DNA of 64,000 nucleotides from Pseudomonas cavernicola (GTDB lineage: Bacteria > Pseudomonadota > Gammaproteobacteria > Pseudomonadales > Pseudomonadaceae). Every line of letters begins with the position of its first letter. The stretch's first letter is position 1. The notes under the pieces are model-generated. The model saw only the letters and a list, made by a program, of their open reading frames with translations. It searched no databases and was not told where the DNA came from. Of this stretch, positions 47,727 to 56,853 are shown piece by piece. A program made the position numbers and the translations under genes. The stretch lies in contig NZ_QYUR01000006.1 of NCBI RefSeq assembly GCF_003596405.1, forward strand, positions 186,001-250,000. Reading direction: 5' to 3'.

Positions 47727-47941
47727 GGTCGAAAGCAGCCGGTGCCGAGTTCTCGATTTCGCACGGGCTTACATCCGGATGTTGGTGGACAAAAAAAAGC
47801 ATTCTCTATCCTATGGTCAGAAAAAGCTGTGGGCCTCAGGGTAACGAATGGTGGCCGCAGCAGTCCAACGCGTGGTTAGACAACGGGCGCGGCGATGCCC
47901 ACAGTATCGCCTGCCGATCACCATTGCCTCTGGGAGAATCA

Positions 47942-48559
47942 ATGCCAGCTGTTTTTTTGCGTCAATTCATCTGGTTAGCGGTACTGCTCTTTTCCTTCGG
48001 CACTTCGCTCCCTGTATCCGCCTGCCCTGCAGGGCAGTACAAAGTCTGCGTGGTCGCTTGTTTTTGTGCCCCAGGCTCCAAAGAGGAAATTGGGTCGATC
48101 TACGAAAACATGAGCCAAATGGCTGCCTCTGGATTACAGGAGTGGATAGTGCAATCCCGCAACAGCGCGGCAACTGGCGATACTCGGACAATCCCGCTGA
48201 ATATCCGAGCCCAGCTCGAACCCTACTATGACATTCAAGTGCTCGATTCTGCTCGCTACAAAGTGGGCGATGATGTGGAGCTGAACGCCGCACACACCAT
48301 GCTGCAGAATCCCGATGTGAATGCCGTCACCCTTGTGGACATCATCGTCTTCCGGAATTCGGATGACGCACTTAACAATGTCGCGCTCTGGGCGCATGAG
48401 TTGAAGCACGTGCAGCAGTACCTGCAATGGGGCGTTCGCGAGTTTGCCACTCGCTATACCCGTGACTACAACGCCGTCGAGGCGCCTGCCTACGAGATGC
48501 AAAGCCGGGTGGCTAGAACGCTGAGAAACAGCGTTGCCCAGTCCGAGCCTTCTCGGTAA
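47942..48559 (+). CDS. Secreted protein with an HExxH motif (DUF4157-like)
   Basis: A 205-residue protein. Start ATG 47942 follows GGGAGA and gives a signal peptide (residues 1-27, ending VSA before Cys28). A Cys-rich patch follows (Cys28, 36, 40, 42). AHELKHVQQYLQWG carries HELKH (152-156), and downstream AVEAPAYEMQ may supply a third ligand Glu. The pattern resembles the zinc-metallopeptidase-like DUF4157 domain. Activity is not shown; it may be a secreted toxin or an envelope protein. Confidence 0.72.
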   Translation: MPAVFLRQFIWLAVLLFSFGTSLPVSACPAGQYKVCVVACFCAPGSKEEIGSIYENMSQMAASGLQEWIVQSRNSAATGDTRTIPLNIRAQLEPYYDIQVLDSARYKVGDDVELNAAHTMLQNPDVNAVTLVDIIVFRNSDDALNNVALWAHELKHVQQYLQWGVREFATRYTRDYNAVEAPAYEMQSRVARTLRNSVAQSEPSR

Positions 48560-48929
48560 CCCTTGAGCTCAAAGGGTTAAACGTAGTCTGCCAATTGAAA
48601 TAAGGGACACCCATTAGCCGGTCCCCTATTACTCTGCAAAACAACTACGCAACCCAACTACCGATGGGCGGCTAGCGTAGACCAGACATGTCATCGATCC
48701 CCTGAGCTGGTCTGGTCAAGCCCTGAGCGGAGAATTACGCCTCATAAGGCTGCGGTTCATCCTTGGTCAAACTCAACGCAAACAAGTGTTCAATTCTCGC
48801 AGCCACGCCCACAGGATGGGCTGGCGCAAATTCCGCCTGCCTACTGACAAATGAAGGGCGAAAAAAAGCCCGCAGTGTGAACGGGCTAAGGACTCTTCCA
48901 AAGGAGTCGAGGGCAATCGGGCTTGCTGC
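48560..48929. repeat. Hairpin and dispersed repeat after the HExxH gene
   Basis: TAACCCTT (48557-48564) pairs with AAGGGTTA (48572-48579) but no T run follows. Next, AAACGTAGTCTG and GGTCCCCTATTAC (about 48580-48632) repeat the words found at 42286-42345 in the opposite orientation. The rest of the gap up to hiuH holds no supported gene. Confidence 0.55.
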
Positions 48930-49283
48930 CTAACTACCGCGGTAGGTGGAGTAGCTGTAAGGCGAAATCAGCAGCGGTACGTGGTAGTGATCCTGCTCGG
49001 CGGAAATGCCGAAGCGCAGTACCACAACATCTAAAAAGGCTGGGTTGGGCAGCTCTACCCCTCGGGCACGGTAGTAGTCACCGGCGTGGAACTGCAGCTG
49101 GTAGACCCCGCTGACATAGTCATCGCCTTGCAGGATCGGCGCATCGCAGCGGCCATCGTGGTTGGTCTGCGCGGTTGCAATCAGCTCCAGCCGTTCGGCT
49201 TCGACCCGATACAACTCGACCTTGATCGCGCTGCCAGGGCAGCCGTGCGCGGCATCCAATACATGCGTCGTTAAACGTCCCAT
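48930..49283 (-). CDS. hiuH: 5-hydroxyisourate hydrolase (transthyretin-like)
   Basis: A 117-residue protein of the usual length. It has LTTHVLDAAHGCPGSAIKVE at the N terminus, RCDAPIL with the active-site Arg, and the C-terminal signature HYHVPLLISPYSYSTYRGS. It hydrolyses 5-hydroxyisourate, the PuuD product, to OHCU. Divergent from puuE, and the intervening 420 bp hold two operator palindromes. Confidence 0.95.
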   Translation of the reverse strand: MGRLTTHVLDAAHGCPGSAIKVELYRVEAERLELIATAQTNHDGRCDAPILQGDDYVSGVYQLQFHAGDYYRARGVELPNPAFLDVVVLRFGISAEQDHYHVPLLISPYSYSTYRGS

Positions 49284-49434
49284 TGGTTCAGGGCATCTGC
49301 GCTCGCCGAGCGAACCTCGCAGACACCACGCCTCCTCTACTCAGTTGAATTCGGTACGCCGCACAGGCCCAAAGCCCCGGCGCGAGCCAAGCTTAACACG
49401 CCACTTAAAGAATATAAGACACTTTAATTGAAAA

Positions 49435-49444
49435 TTGTACACAA
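49435..49444. promoter_or_regulatory. TTGTACACAA operator, hiuH-proximal
   Basis: Same palindrome as at 35767 and 57901, in the AT-rich gap between hiuH and puuE, 152 bp from the hiuH start. Confidence 0.6.
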
Positions 49445-49616
49445 TAATTTCCGTCTACATCCTGCATGAATCCACGACCCAGCTTGTCTATGGCTGTTTA
49501 GTACGCTCAGCCATCTGGCCTTGAAGGCGGTAACGCCTGAGCACTCAGCTTATTGCTTTGCAAGCACACTGCAGCGAAAAACAGTGAAATTTTAGATTTA
49601 CAAAACACCATTCACT

Positions 49617-49626
49617 TTGTATACAA
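49617..49626. promoter_or_regulatory. TTGTATACAA operator, puuE-proximal
   Basis: Perfect palindrome 79 bp before the puuE start, at a position suited to blocking its promoter. Confidence 0.65.
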
Positions 49627-49704
49627 TCACCCCATCACGGTCGCCCACGCCCGAACCCTCAGGCACCCACAGCGATCGCAACATCTATAAGAAGGAAAAC
49701 TGCA

Positions 49705-50649
49705 GTGAGCGCTGACTACCCTCGCGACCTGATCGGTTACGGCAACACCCCTCCCCATCCGCACTGGCCGGGCGACGCGCGCATCGCGATCTCCTTCGTG
49801 CTGAATTACGAGGAAGGCGGCGAGCGCAATATCCTCCACGGCGATAAAGAATCCGAAGCCTTCCTCTCCGAGATGGTTGCCGCCCAGCCGTTGCAAGGCG
49901 CGCGCAACATGAGCATGGAGTCGCTCTACGAATACGGTAGCCGTACCGGCGTCTGGCGCATCCTCAAACTGTTCAAGAAGTTCGATATCCCGCTGACCGT
50001 GTTCGCCGTGGCCATGGCTGCCCAGCGCCACCCGGATCTGATCCGCGCCATGGCCGCCGCCGGCCACGAGATCTGCAGCCACGGCTACCGCTGGATCGAC
50101 TATCAGTACATGGACGAGGCCCAGGAACGCGAGCACATGCTCGAAGCCATCCGCATCCTCACCGAGATCACCGGCGAGCGTCCGCTGGGCTGGTACACCG
50201 GCCGCACCGGTCCGAATACCCGCCGCCTGGTGATGGAGGAAGGAGGCTTCCTCTATGACTCCGACACCTATGACGACGACCTGCCCTACTGGGAAACCAA
50301 CAACCCGACCGGCAACGCGCACCTGGTGATTCCCTACACCCTGGACACCAATGACATGCGTTTCACCCAGGTGCAGGGTTTCAACTGCGGCGAGCAGTTC
50401 TTCCAGTACCTGAAAGACGCGTTCGACGTGCTGTACGAAGAAGGCGCCGAGGCGCCGAAGATGCTTTCCATCGGCCTGCACTGCCGCTTGATCGGCCGTC
50501 CGGCGCGCCTGGCGGCACTGCAACGCTTCATCGAATACGCCCAGGGCTTTGAGAAAGTCTGGTTCGCCCGTCGCGTCGATATCGCCCGCCACTGGCACGC
50601 AAACCATCCTTATCAAAAGCAGTCGTTCACACAGGAGAGCTCTAAATGA
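49705..50649 (+). CDS. puuE: Allantoinase PuuE (polysaccharide-deacetylase fold)
   Basis: A 314-residue protein with a NodB-like fold: ISFVLNYEEGGERN, then GHEICSHGYRWIDYQ and TGRTGPNTRRL. These are features of the PuuE-type cofactor-independent allantoinase, which opens allantoin to allantoate. It starts with GTG 49705 after AAGAAGGA. First gene of the puuE-uraD-alc-allA-puuD cluster. Confidence 0.95.
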   Translation: MSADYPRDLIGYGNTPPHPHWPGDARIAISFVLNYEEGGERNILHGDKESEAFLSEMVAAQPLQGARNMSMESLYEYGSRTGVWRILKLFKKFDIPLTVFAVAMAAQRHPDLIRAMAAAGHEICSHGYRWIDYQYMDEAQEREHMLEAIRILTEITGERPLGWYTGRTGPNTRRLVMEEGGFLYDSDTYDDDLPYWETNNPTGNAHLVIPYTLDTNDMRFTQVQGFNCGEQFFQYLKDAFDVLYEEGAEAPKMLSIGLHCRLIGRPARLAALQRFIEYAQGFEKVWFARRVDIARHWHANHPYQKQSFTQESSK

Positions 50650-51161
50650 GCCGCTTCCAGACTCTGACGCCTTCGCAACTAACGCGCGAAGCATTCGTCG
50701 CGGCCTTCGCCGACATCTACGAACACTCGCCCTGGGTCGCCGAAAAGGCTTTTGATCTGGGCCTGGATACCAGCGTTGACGCTATCGACGGCCTGCACCA
50801 GCGCATGGCCGACATCCTGCTGAGCGCCGATAAAGCCGCCCAATTGGCCCTGATCAATGCTCACCCGGACCTTGCTGGCAAAGCTGCGGTGCGCGGTGAA
50901 CTGACCCAGGCCAGCACATCGGAGCAATCCGGTGCAGGCATCCACGAATGCACGGCTGAAGAGTTTCAGCGCTTCACCGAGCTGAACGACGCCTACAAAG
51001 CGAAGTTCGCGTTTCCCTTCATCATGGCGGTTAAAGGCAGCAATCGGCACCAGATCCTGGCGGCATTCGAAGAGCGCATTCATAACTCGACGGACGCTGA
51101 GTTCACCCGGGCGCTCGCTGAGATCAACAAGATCGCGCTGTTCCGGCTGCAAACCCTGTAA
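50646..51161 (+). CDS. uraD: OHCU decarboxylase
   Basis: A 171-residue all-alpha protein with FVAAFADIYEHSPWVAEKAF, LINAHPDLAGKAAVRGELTQ with the catalytic His, and FPFIMAVKGSNRHQIL. It decarboxylates 2-oxo-4-hydroxy-4-carboxy-5-ureidoimidazoline to (S)-allantoin. The start overlaps the puuE stop (ATGA). Confidence 0.96.
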   Translation: MSRFQTLTPSQLTREAFVAAFADIYEHSPWVAEKAFDLGLDTSVDAIDGLHQRMADILLSADKAAQLALINAHPDLAGKAAVRGELTQASTSEQSGAGIHECTAEEFQRFTELNDAYKAKFAFPFIMAVKGSNRHQILAAFEERIHNSTDAEFTRALAEINKIALFRLQTL

Positions 51162-51169
51162 GCCCAGGT

Positions 51170-51262
51170 GGCCTGTACGGCTAGTTGGTTAACTCAAGCT
51201 CGGATGCCTGAAGTTCCGAGACAAGGCGCCGAGATTGACTAATTTAACTAGCCACACAGGCC
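51170..51262. repeat. Cruciform-type hairpin between uraD and alc
   Basis: Outer arms GGCCTGT (51170-51176) and ACAGGCC (51256-51262), next arms GGCTAGTT (51179-51186) and AACTAGCC (51246-51253), and an inner hairpin CTCGGA/TCCGAG (51199-51204, 51215-51220). It makes a branched stem in the operon mRNA. Confidence 0.85.
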
Positions 51263-51305
51263 ACTAACCGCCACCTCTCCCGCCCCTAAGTAAGGCAGAC
51301 AACTA

Positions 51306-52301
51306 ATGAAAGCTTACGCCGTACCCTTCGAGAAGTTCGTCAACCTGGCCGATGCTCGCCTCGGCACCAAAGCCATCTCCGTCACCGATGATTGGTTCGC
51401 CGACGTCAACCGCCTGTTCCAGCCGACCCCGGCAGTGTGGAAAGAAGGCGTGTTCGATGACAACGGTAAGTGGATGGATGGCTGGGAGTCGCGCCGCAAG
51501 CGCTTCGAAGGTTACGACAGCGCCGTGATCCGCCTGGGTGTGCCGGGCTCGATCAAGGGTGTGGATATCGACACCAGCTTCTTCACCGGTAACTTCCCGC
51601 CGTCCGCCTCCCTCGAAGCCTGCTTCGTGGTTGCAGGCGACCCGACCGAAGCGACCCAGTGGACTGAAGTGCTGAGCGCTGTCGAGCTGCAAGGCAACAG
51701 CCATCACTACCACGCGATCAGCAACGACCAGGCGTGGACTCACCTGCGCTTCAACATCTACCCGGACGGTGGTGTGGCCCGTCTGCGCGTATACGGCATC
51801 CCGTTCCGCGACTGGTCCTCGGTTGGCGACAATGAACAGCTCGACCTGGCCTCCGCCCTGAATGGCGGTCGCGCCCTGGCCTGCTCGGACGAACACTTCG
51901 GCCGCATGAGCAACATCCTCAACCCGGGCCGCGGCATCAACATGGGCGATGGCTGGGAAACCGCCCGCCGCCGTACGCCGGGTAACGATTGGGTGATCGT
52001 CGCCCTCGGTCACCCGGGCGAGATCGAGCGCATCGTGGTCGATACCCTGCACTTCAAAGGCAACTACCCGGACAGCTGCTCGATCCAGGCGGCCTTCGTC
52101 AAAGGCGGCACCGACAGCCAGATCGAGACCCAAAGCCTGTTCTGGCGCGAGCTGCTGCCGAACCAGAAGCTGCAGATGCACGCCGAGCATGAGTTCGCCG
52201 AGCAGATCAACGCCCTCGGCCCGGTGACGCATGTGCGCATCAACGTGTTCCCGGATGGTGGTATCAGCCGCCTGCGCCTGTTCGGCAAAGTGGCGAAGTA
52301 A
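51306..52301 (+). CDS. alc: Allantoicase
   Basis: A 331-residue protein built from two similar beta-jellyroll halves: [20 protein letters not shown] and [20 protein letters not shown] are the repeated cores, each followed by HFKGNYP or FFTGNFP motifs. It cleaves allantoate to (S)-ureidoglycolate and urea. Length is typical. Confidence 0.96.
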   Translation: MKAYAVPFEKFVNLADARLGTKAISVTDDWFADVNRLFQPTPAVWKEGVFDDNGKWMDGWESRRKRFEGYDSAVIRLGVPGSIKGVDIDTSFFTGNFPPSASLEACFVVAGDPTEATQWTEVLSAVELQGNSHHYHAISNDQAWTHLRFNIYPDGGVARLRVYGIPFRDWSSVGDNEQLDLASALNGGRALACSDEHFGRMSNILNPGRGINMGDGWETARRRTPGNDWVIVALGHPGEIERIVVDTLHFKGNYPDSCSIQAAFVKGGTDSQIETQSLFWRELLPNQKLQMHAEHEFAEQINALGPVTHVRINVFPDGGISRLRLFGKVAK

Positions 52302-52310
52302 GTTGTCTGT

Positions 52311-52400
52311 CCCCTCTCCCCTTTGGGGAGAGGGCTAGGGAGAGGGGTAACATTTCAACCCTCTCCCCCGGCCCCTCTCCCGCATGCGGGAGAGGGGAGT
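52311..52400. repeat. CTCTCCC/GGGAGAG repeat between alc and allA
   Basis: CCCCTCTCCCCTTTGGGGAG and a second CCTCTCCCGCATGCGGGAGA hairpin; same family as 33255-33351. Confidence 0.8.
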
Positions 52401-52429
52401 TAGAGCAAACCTGAACAAGCAGAACCAGT

Positions 52430-52933
52430 ATGCGCAAACTAAAAATCGAGCCGTTGACCAAAGAAGCCTTCGCCCCATTCGGTGATGTCATCGAGACCGA
52501 AGGCAGCGATCACTTCATGATCAACAACGGCTCCACTCGCCGCTATCACAAACTGGCCACGGTCGAGACCGCGCAGCCGGAGGATAAGGCGATCATCAGC
52601 ATCTTCAGCGCCCAAGCTCTGGAAATGCCGTTGACCATACGCATGCTGGAGCGTCATCCGCTGGGCAGCCAGGCGTTCATACCGCTGCTCGGCAACCCCT
52701 TTCTGATCGTGGTCGCGCCACTTGGCGATGCACCTGAATCAGAGTTAGTCCGAGCCTTCCGTAGTAATGGCAGGCAGGGCGTTAATTACCATCGCGGCGT
52801 CTGGCACCACCCGGTGCTGACGATCGAAAAGCGGGATGACTTCCTGGTGGTTGATCGCAGCGGTTCTGGCAACAACTGCGATGAGCATTTTTTTACCGAG
52901 GATGAGTGTTTGCTCCTCACCCCCCACCAATAA
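52430..52933 (+). CDS. allA: Ureidoglycolate lyase
   Basis: A 167-residue cupin-type protein: LTKEAFAPFGDVIE at the N terminus, MLERHPLGSQAFIPLLGNPF and NYHRGVWHHPVL with the metal-site residues. It splits ureidoglycolate to glyoxylate and urea. Confidence 0.95.
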   Translation: MRKLKIEPLTKEAFAPFGDVIETEGSDHFMINNGSTRRYHKLATVETAQPEDKAIISIFSAQALEMPLTIRMLERHPLGSQAFIPLLGNPFLIVVAPLGDAPESELVRAFRSNGRQGVNYHRGVWHHPVLTIEKRDDFLVVDRSGSGNNCDEHFFTEDECLLLTPHQ

Positions 52934-52984
52934 GAGAAGACCTGGAAGCCGACGTGTCGGTGACAGGTGAAAGAGGAAAAGACT

Positions 52985-54295
52985 GTGGAAGCACATCTGA
53001 TTGAATGGCTGAATCTGAGCATTCGCTGGGTTCACATGATCACCGGCATCGCCTGGATCGGTGCCTCGTTCTATTTCGTCTGGTTGGAAAACAACCTGAA
53101 TCGCGTCAACCCACGGGATGGGCTGGCCGGCGACCTGTGGGCGATCCACGGTGGCGGCATCTATCACCTGGAAAAGTACAAGCTGGCTCCGCCGAAAATG
53201 CCGGATAACCTGCATTGGTTCAAATGGGAAGCCTATTTCACCTGGATGTCCGGCGTCGCCCTGTTGATGGTCGTCTACTACCTCAACCCGGCGCTGTATC
53301 TGGTTGCACCGGGTAGCGACATGGCCCCCGGCGTCGCAGTCGCCATCGGTATCGCCTCGCTAATCGCCGGCTGGTTCATCTACGACGTCCTCTGTGACTC
53401 GCCGCTGGGCAAACAACCGGCCCTGCTCGGCCTGGTGCTGTTCGTGCTGCTGGTCGCCGCATCGTTTGGCCTGAGCCAAGTGTTCAGCGGTCGCGGTGCC
53501 TACATCCATGTCGGCGCCATCATCGGCACTATCATGGTCGGTAACGTCTTCCGTACCATCATGCCGGCCCAGCGCGCGCTGGTTAAAGCCATCGAAGAGA
53601 ACCGCACGCCGGACCCGGCCCTGCCGGCCAAAGGTCTGCTGCGTTCGCGCCACAACAACTACTTCACCCTGCCGGTGCTGTTCATCATGATCAGCAACCA
53701 CTTCCCGAGCACTTACGGTAGCCAGTACAACTGGCTGATCCTGGCTGGGATCTCGGTGCTGGCGGTGTTGGTGCGTCACTACTTCAACACCCGTCACGAA
53801 AGCAATAAGTTCGCCTGGACCCTGCCAGCCGGCGCGCTGGGCATGATCTGTCTGGCCTTCGTCACCGGCCCGAGCCTGAAGTCGACCAGCCCTACAGTCG
53901 CGAAAACCGAAGTCATCGAATACGCGCCAATTCCGGCAACTGCGATCAGCGGCGCCAAGCCCGCAGCGACAGCTCCTGCCGCACCGGCTAAGGAGCCTGC
54001 ACCAGCCAGCGGCGCACCGACTCAAGCCGCCGCTGCTGGTTTCGACAAAGTGCATAGCGTGATTCAAGAGCGTTGCACCGTCTGTCACTCAGCCAAGCCG
54101 ACCAGCCCGATGTTCAGCAGCGCACCTGCCGGAGTAATGTTCGATACTCCGCAACAGATCCAGCAGCTGGCGGCGAAGATTCAGGCCCAGGCTGTCGCCA
54201 CGCAAACCATGCCGCTGGGCAATATCACCCAGATGACCCAGGAAGAGCGCGACCTGATCGGCGCCTGGATTGCACAAGGCGCCCAGACCAAGTGA
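52985..54295 (+). CDS. puuD: PuuD, membrane urate oxidase with cytochrome c domain
   Basis: A 436-residue protein with about eight membrane segments (LSIRWVHMITGIAWIGASFY at the N terminus), a Pro/Ala-rich linker (about 315-345) and a C-terminal cytochrome c domain with CTVCH (about 364-368). It oxidises urate to 5-hydroxyisourate in the membrane and passes electrons to the respiratory chain. The start is GTG 52985, with GAGG 7 bases upstream; a GTG at 52967 is in frame but gives an extension without similarity. It replaces a soluble uricase, which is absent. Confidence 0.94.
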   Translation: MEAHLIEWLNLSIRWVHMITGIAWIGASFYFVWLENNLNRVNPRDGLAGDLWAIHGGGIYHLEKYKLAPPKMPDNLHWFKWEAYFTWMSGVALLMVVYYLNPALYLVAPGSDMAPGVAVAIGIASLIAGWFIYDVLCDSPLGKQPALLGLVLFVLLVAASFGLSQVFSGRGAYIHVGAIIGTIMVGNVFRTIMPAQRALVKAIEENRTPDPALPAKGLLRSRHNNYFTLPVLFIMISNHFPSTYGSQYNWLILAGISVLAVLVRHYFNTRHESNKFAWTLPAGALGMICLAFVTGPSLKSTSPTVAKTEVIEYAPIPATAISGAKPAATAPAAPAKEPAPASGAPTQAAAAGFDKVHSVIQERCTVCHSAKPTSPMFSSAPAGVMFDTPQQIQQLAAKIQAQAVATQTMPLGNITQMTQEERDLIGAWIAQGAQTK

Positions 54296-54306
54296 TCCAC
54301 GTTTAG

Positions 54307-54334
54307 CCGCGCCCTTTGGGCGCGGTTTTTTTTT
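54307..54334 (+). terminator. Strong terminator after puuD
   Basis: CCGCGCCC and GGGCGCGG form an 8-bp stem with a TTT loop, followed by nine T. It ends the puuE-puuD operon. Confidence 0.95.
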
Positions 54335-54838
54335 GGCTATGCCTGAGCCAACAGTTCAGGGCCCGCTTTTAGAAGCAGAAGCACGGTAGATACCGTCTCT
54401 CTAGTCCGTGAACAAGAGCCAGTCGAGCATCAAAAGGTTGCCCCGATTTGAGTACGCCGTGGGCGATATACAGTTGCGCAGGGTAGAAGATCCGCAAAGC
54501 GGTTTTCCACCATGGGGCGGCCATGCTGCGTCCCCGGTGGATAAAAGAGCGTTATCCCCCTACGTCGATTGATGATCCTGCTGCAGGTGCTGGGTAACAG
54601 CAAGCAGTAAACCGCCCCCGCCTCACTCCTCCTAGTCATGAGCTTGGCCACTGCAACGGTGGCCAAAGTGGCGCGCCTACCCACCGGCAGCGTGCTGATA
54701 AGCGCATTGGCGTGCCCGCAGCAGAGCATGCGCAAGCCTCCCCTCATCCCAACCAAGACAACAGCGCGGGCTTTCCTGTGTCGTTATGTGCCGACTCATT
54801 TCTGCGAAAATCCTGACTGTCAAGACAGGATTTAAATT
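54335..54838. other. Intergenic region without a supported gene
   Basis: About 500 bp between the puuD terminator and the permease operator. Open frames here lack ribosome sites and known motifs. Confidence 0.45.
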
Positions 54839-54848
54839 TTGTATACAA
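54839..54848. promoter_or_regulatory. TTGTATACAA operator upstream of the NAT permease
   Basis: Perfect palindrome 69 bp before the permease start, in an AT-rich promoter region. Confidence 0.65.
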
Positions 54849-54916
54849 ATCACTAGCCAATCGTTGATTTAATTGTCTACAGTGCGAGCACAAAAAAAAA
54901 GCCAGAGGCTCTCCCC

Positions 54917-56437
54917 ATGAAAACGTCCTTTGCTAGAACAACTCCAGAACAACGTCCTGAGGACGAGAAGCTGGGTGTTGGCGCCAACTTGGCCTACGGC
55001 CTGCAGCACGTCTTGACCATGTACGGCGGCATTGTCGCGGTGCCGCTGATCGTCGGTCAGGCGGCCGGGCTTTCACCCAGCGACATTGGCTTGCTGATTA
55101 CCGCGTCGTTGTTCGTCGGCGGCTTGGCGACACTGTTGCAGACCATCGGCCTGCCCTTCTTCGGTTGCCAGCTGCCGCTGGTGCAAGGGGTGTCCTTCGC
55201 TGGCGTTGCCACGATGATCGCAATCGTCACCACCAGCAGCGGTGGCGGTGGCATTCCGGCGGTGCTTGGCGCGGTGATTGTCGCGGCGCTGATCGGACTT
55301 TTAATCACGCCGATCTTTTCCAAGATCACCAAATTCTTCCCGCCTCTGGTGTCGGGAATCGTAATCACCACCATTGGCCTGACGCTGATGCCGGTCGCGG
55401 CGCGCTGGGCCATGGGCGGCAACAGCCACGCGGAAGACTTTGGCAGCATGTCCAACATCGGCCTGGCCGCCATCACCCTGACCATCGTGCTGTTGCTGAG
55501 CAAGGTCGGTAGCGCGACGATTTCACGCCTGTCGATCCTGCTGGCAATGGTCATCGGCACCGTGATCGCCCTGTTCTTCGGCATGGCCGACTTCTCCAAA
55601 GTCACCTCCGGCCCGATTCTGGCCTTTCCGACACCGTTTCATTTCGGCATGCCGACCTTTGAAGTGGCGGCCATCATTTCCATGCTGATCGTGATCCTGG
55701 TGACCATGGTGGAAACCTCGGCGGATATCCTCGCGGTCGGTGACATCATTGAGACCAAGGTGGACTCCCGGCGCTTGGGCAACGGACTGCGCGCCGACAT
55801 GATTTCCAGCATGTTGGCGCCGATCTTTGGCTCCTTCACCCAAAGCGCCTTCGCCCAGAACGTCGGCTTGGTTGCCGTCACCGGGGTCAAGAGCCGCTAT
55901 GTGGTGGCTACTGGCGGTCTGATTCTGGTGAGCCTGGGCTTGCTGCCGGTGATGGGCCGCGTGATCGCCGCCGTGCCGACTTCGGTCCTGGGTGGCGCTG
56001 GTATCGTCCTGTTCGGCACCGTGGCCGCGAGCGGCATCCGTACCCTGTCCAAGGTCGACTACCGCAACAACATGAACCTGATCATCGTCGCGACCTCCAT
56101 CGGCTTCGGCATGATTCCGATCGCCGCCCCGGCTTTCTATGATCATTTCCCCAGTTGGTTCGCCACTATCTTCCACTCCGGTATCAGCTCGGCGGCGATC
56201 ATGGCGATCCTCTTGAACCTGTTGTTCAACCACTTCACCGCCGGCAACTCGGATCAACAGTCGGTATTCGTCGCTGGCACCGAACGCAGCCTGCGTTATC
56301 AGGATATTGCCGCGCTCAATGAAGGCGATTACTTCATTGACGGCAAGCTCTACGATGCCCTGGGCGAGGAAGTACCGGTAATCGCTGAAGATGACCACGC
56401 GCCGAAGCCCCATCGAACGGCGGCAGCAGTCCACTAG
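54917..56437 (+). CDS. NAT/NCS2 xanthine or urate permease
   Basis: A 506-residue transporter with about 14 membrane segments. The NAT signature is QNVGLVAVTGVKSR (about residues 315-328), preceded by AFA, and LPLVQGVSFAGVATM lies near the N terminus with the VETSADILAVG substrate motif between. These features fit UacT/PucJ/XanP-type carriers; urate or xanthine is the likely substrate given the operators and the adjacent pathway. A polar tail of about 50 residues follows the last helix. ATG 54917; no strong ribosome site (AGAGG upstream). Confidence 0.9.
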   Translation: MKTSFARTTPEQRPEDEKLGVGANLAYGLQHVLTMYGGIVAVPLIVGQAAGLSPSDIGLLITASLFVGGLATLLQTIGLPFFGCQLPLVQGVSFAGVATMIAIVTTSSGGGGIPAVLGAVIVAALIGLLITPIFSKITKFFPPLVSGIVITTIGLTLMPVAARWAMGGNSHAEDFGSMSNIGLAAITLTIVLLLSKVGSATISRLSILLAMVIGTVIALFFGMADFSKVTSGPILAFPTPFHFGMPTFEVAAIISMLIVILVTMVETSADILAVGDIIETKVDSRRLGNGLRADMISSMLAPIFGSFTQSAFAQNVGLVAVTGVKSRYVVATGGLILVSLGLLPVMGRVIAAVPTSVLGGAGIVLFGTVAASGIRTLSKVDYRNNMNLIIVATSIGFGMIPIAAPAFYDHFPSWFATIFHSGISSAAIMAILLNLLFNHFTAGNSDQQSVFVAGTERSLRYQDIAALNEGDYFIDGKLYDALGEEVPVIAEDDHAPKPHRTAAAVH

Positions 56438-56524
56438 CACGCTGTAGCCAACGGCTCACGGGCTACAACTGCACAGGCATTGGTATCCACAACCGGCAGC
56501 CATCAGGGTGCCGGTTGTGGTTGG

Positions 56525-56606
56525 CGCGTTACTCGACGAAGCCCTGTGATGGTGGGCTTTAGCCCACCATCACAGGCATCCCGGTGGGGGCTGAAGCCCA
56601 CCCTAC
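56525..56606. repeat. GTGGGCTTTAGCCCAC-type hairpin
   Basis: GGTGGGCTTTAGCCCACC followed by GGTGGGGGCTGAAGCCCACC, two adjacent hairpins. The same family lies at 63854-63911. Confidence 0.8.
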
Positions 56607-56619
56607 GACTCTAAGCCTG

Positions 56620-56853
56620 ACGATAACCCCGGGCCTGCAGCCAGCCGACTTCTTCGCCGCACTTCCCGCCTGGATGGAGCCCATCACCCACAGCGGTATT
56701 GCCATGTCGGCCAGCTGGGCCGTGCTGCTCAACCTGCTGTTCAACATCCTCGGTGAAAAGGAGCGCGCTCACCTGAGCGGCCACGCCGAGTCCGAGGCCG
56801 AGCAAGGCCTTTGCCAGTTTCCAGAAGAACAACAAGAAGGAAAACCAGCATGA
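56620..56853 (+). pseudogene. C-terminal remnant of a second NCS2 permease
   Basis: About 77 codons with no proper start. LQPADFFAALPAWMEPITHSGIAMSASWAVLLNLLFNILG is the last-helix region of NCS2 carriers and resembles the C terminus of the intact permease (PSWFATIFHSGISSAAIMAI). The end overlaps the next gene start (ATGA at 56850). The remainder has been deleted. Confidence 0.75.
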
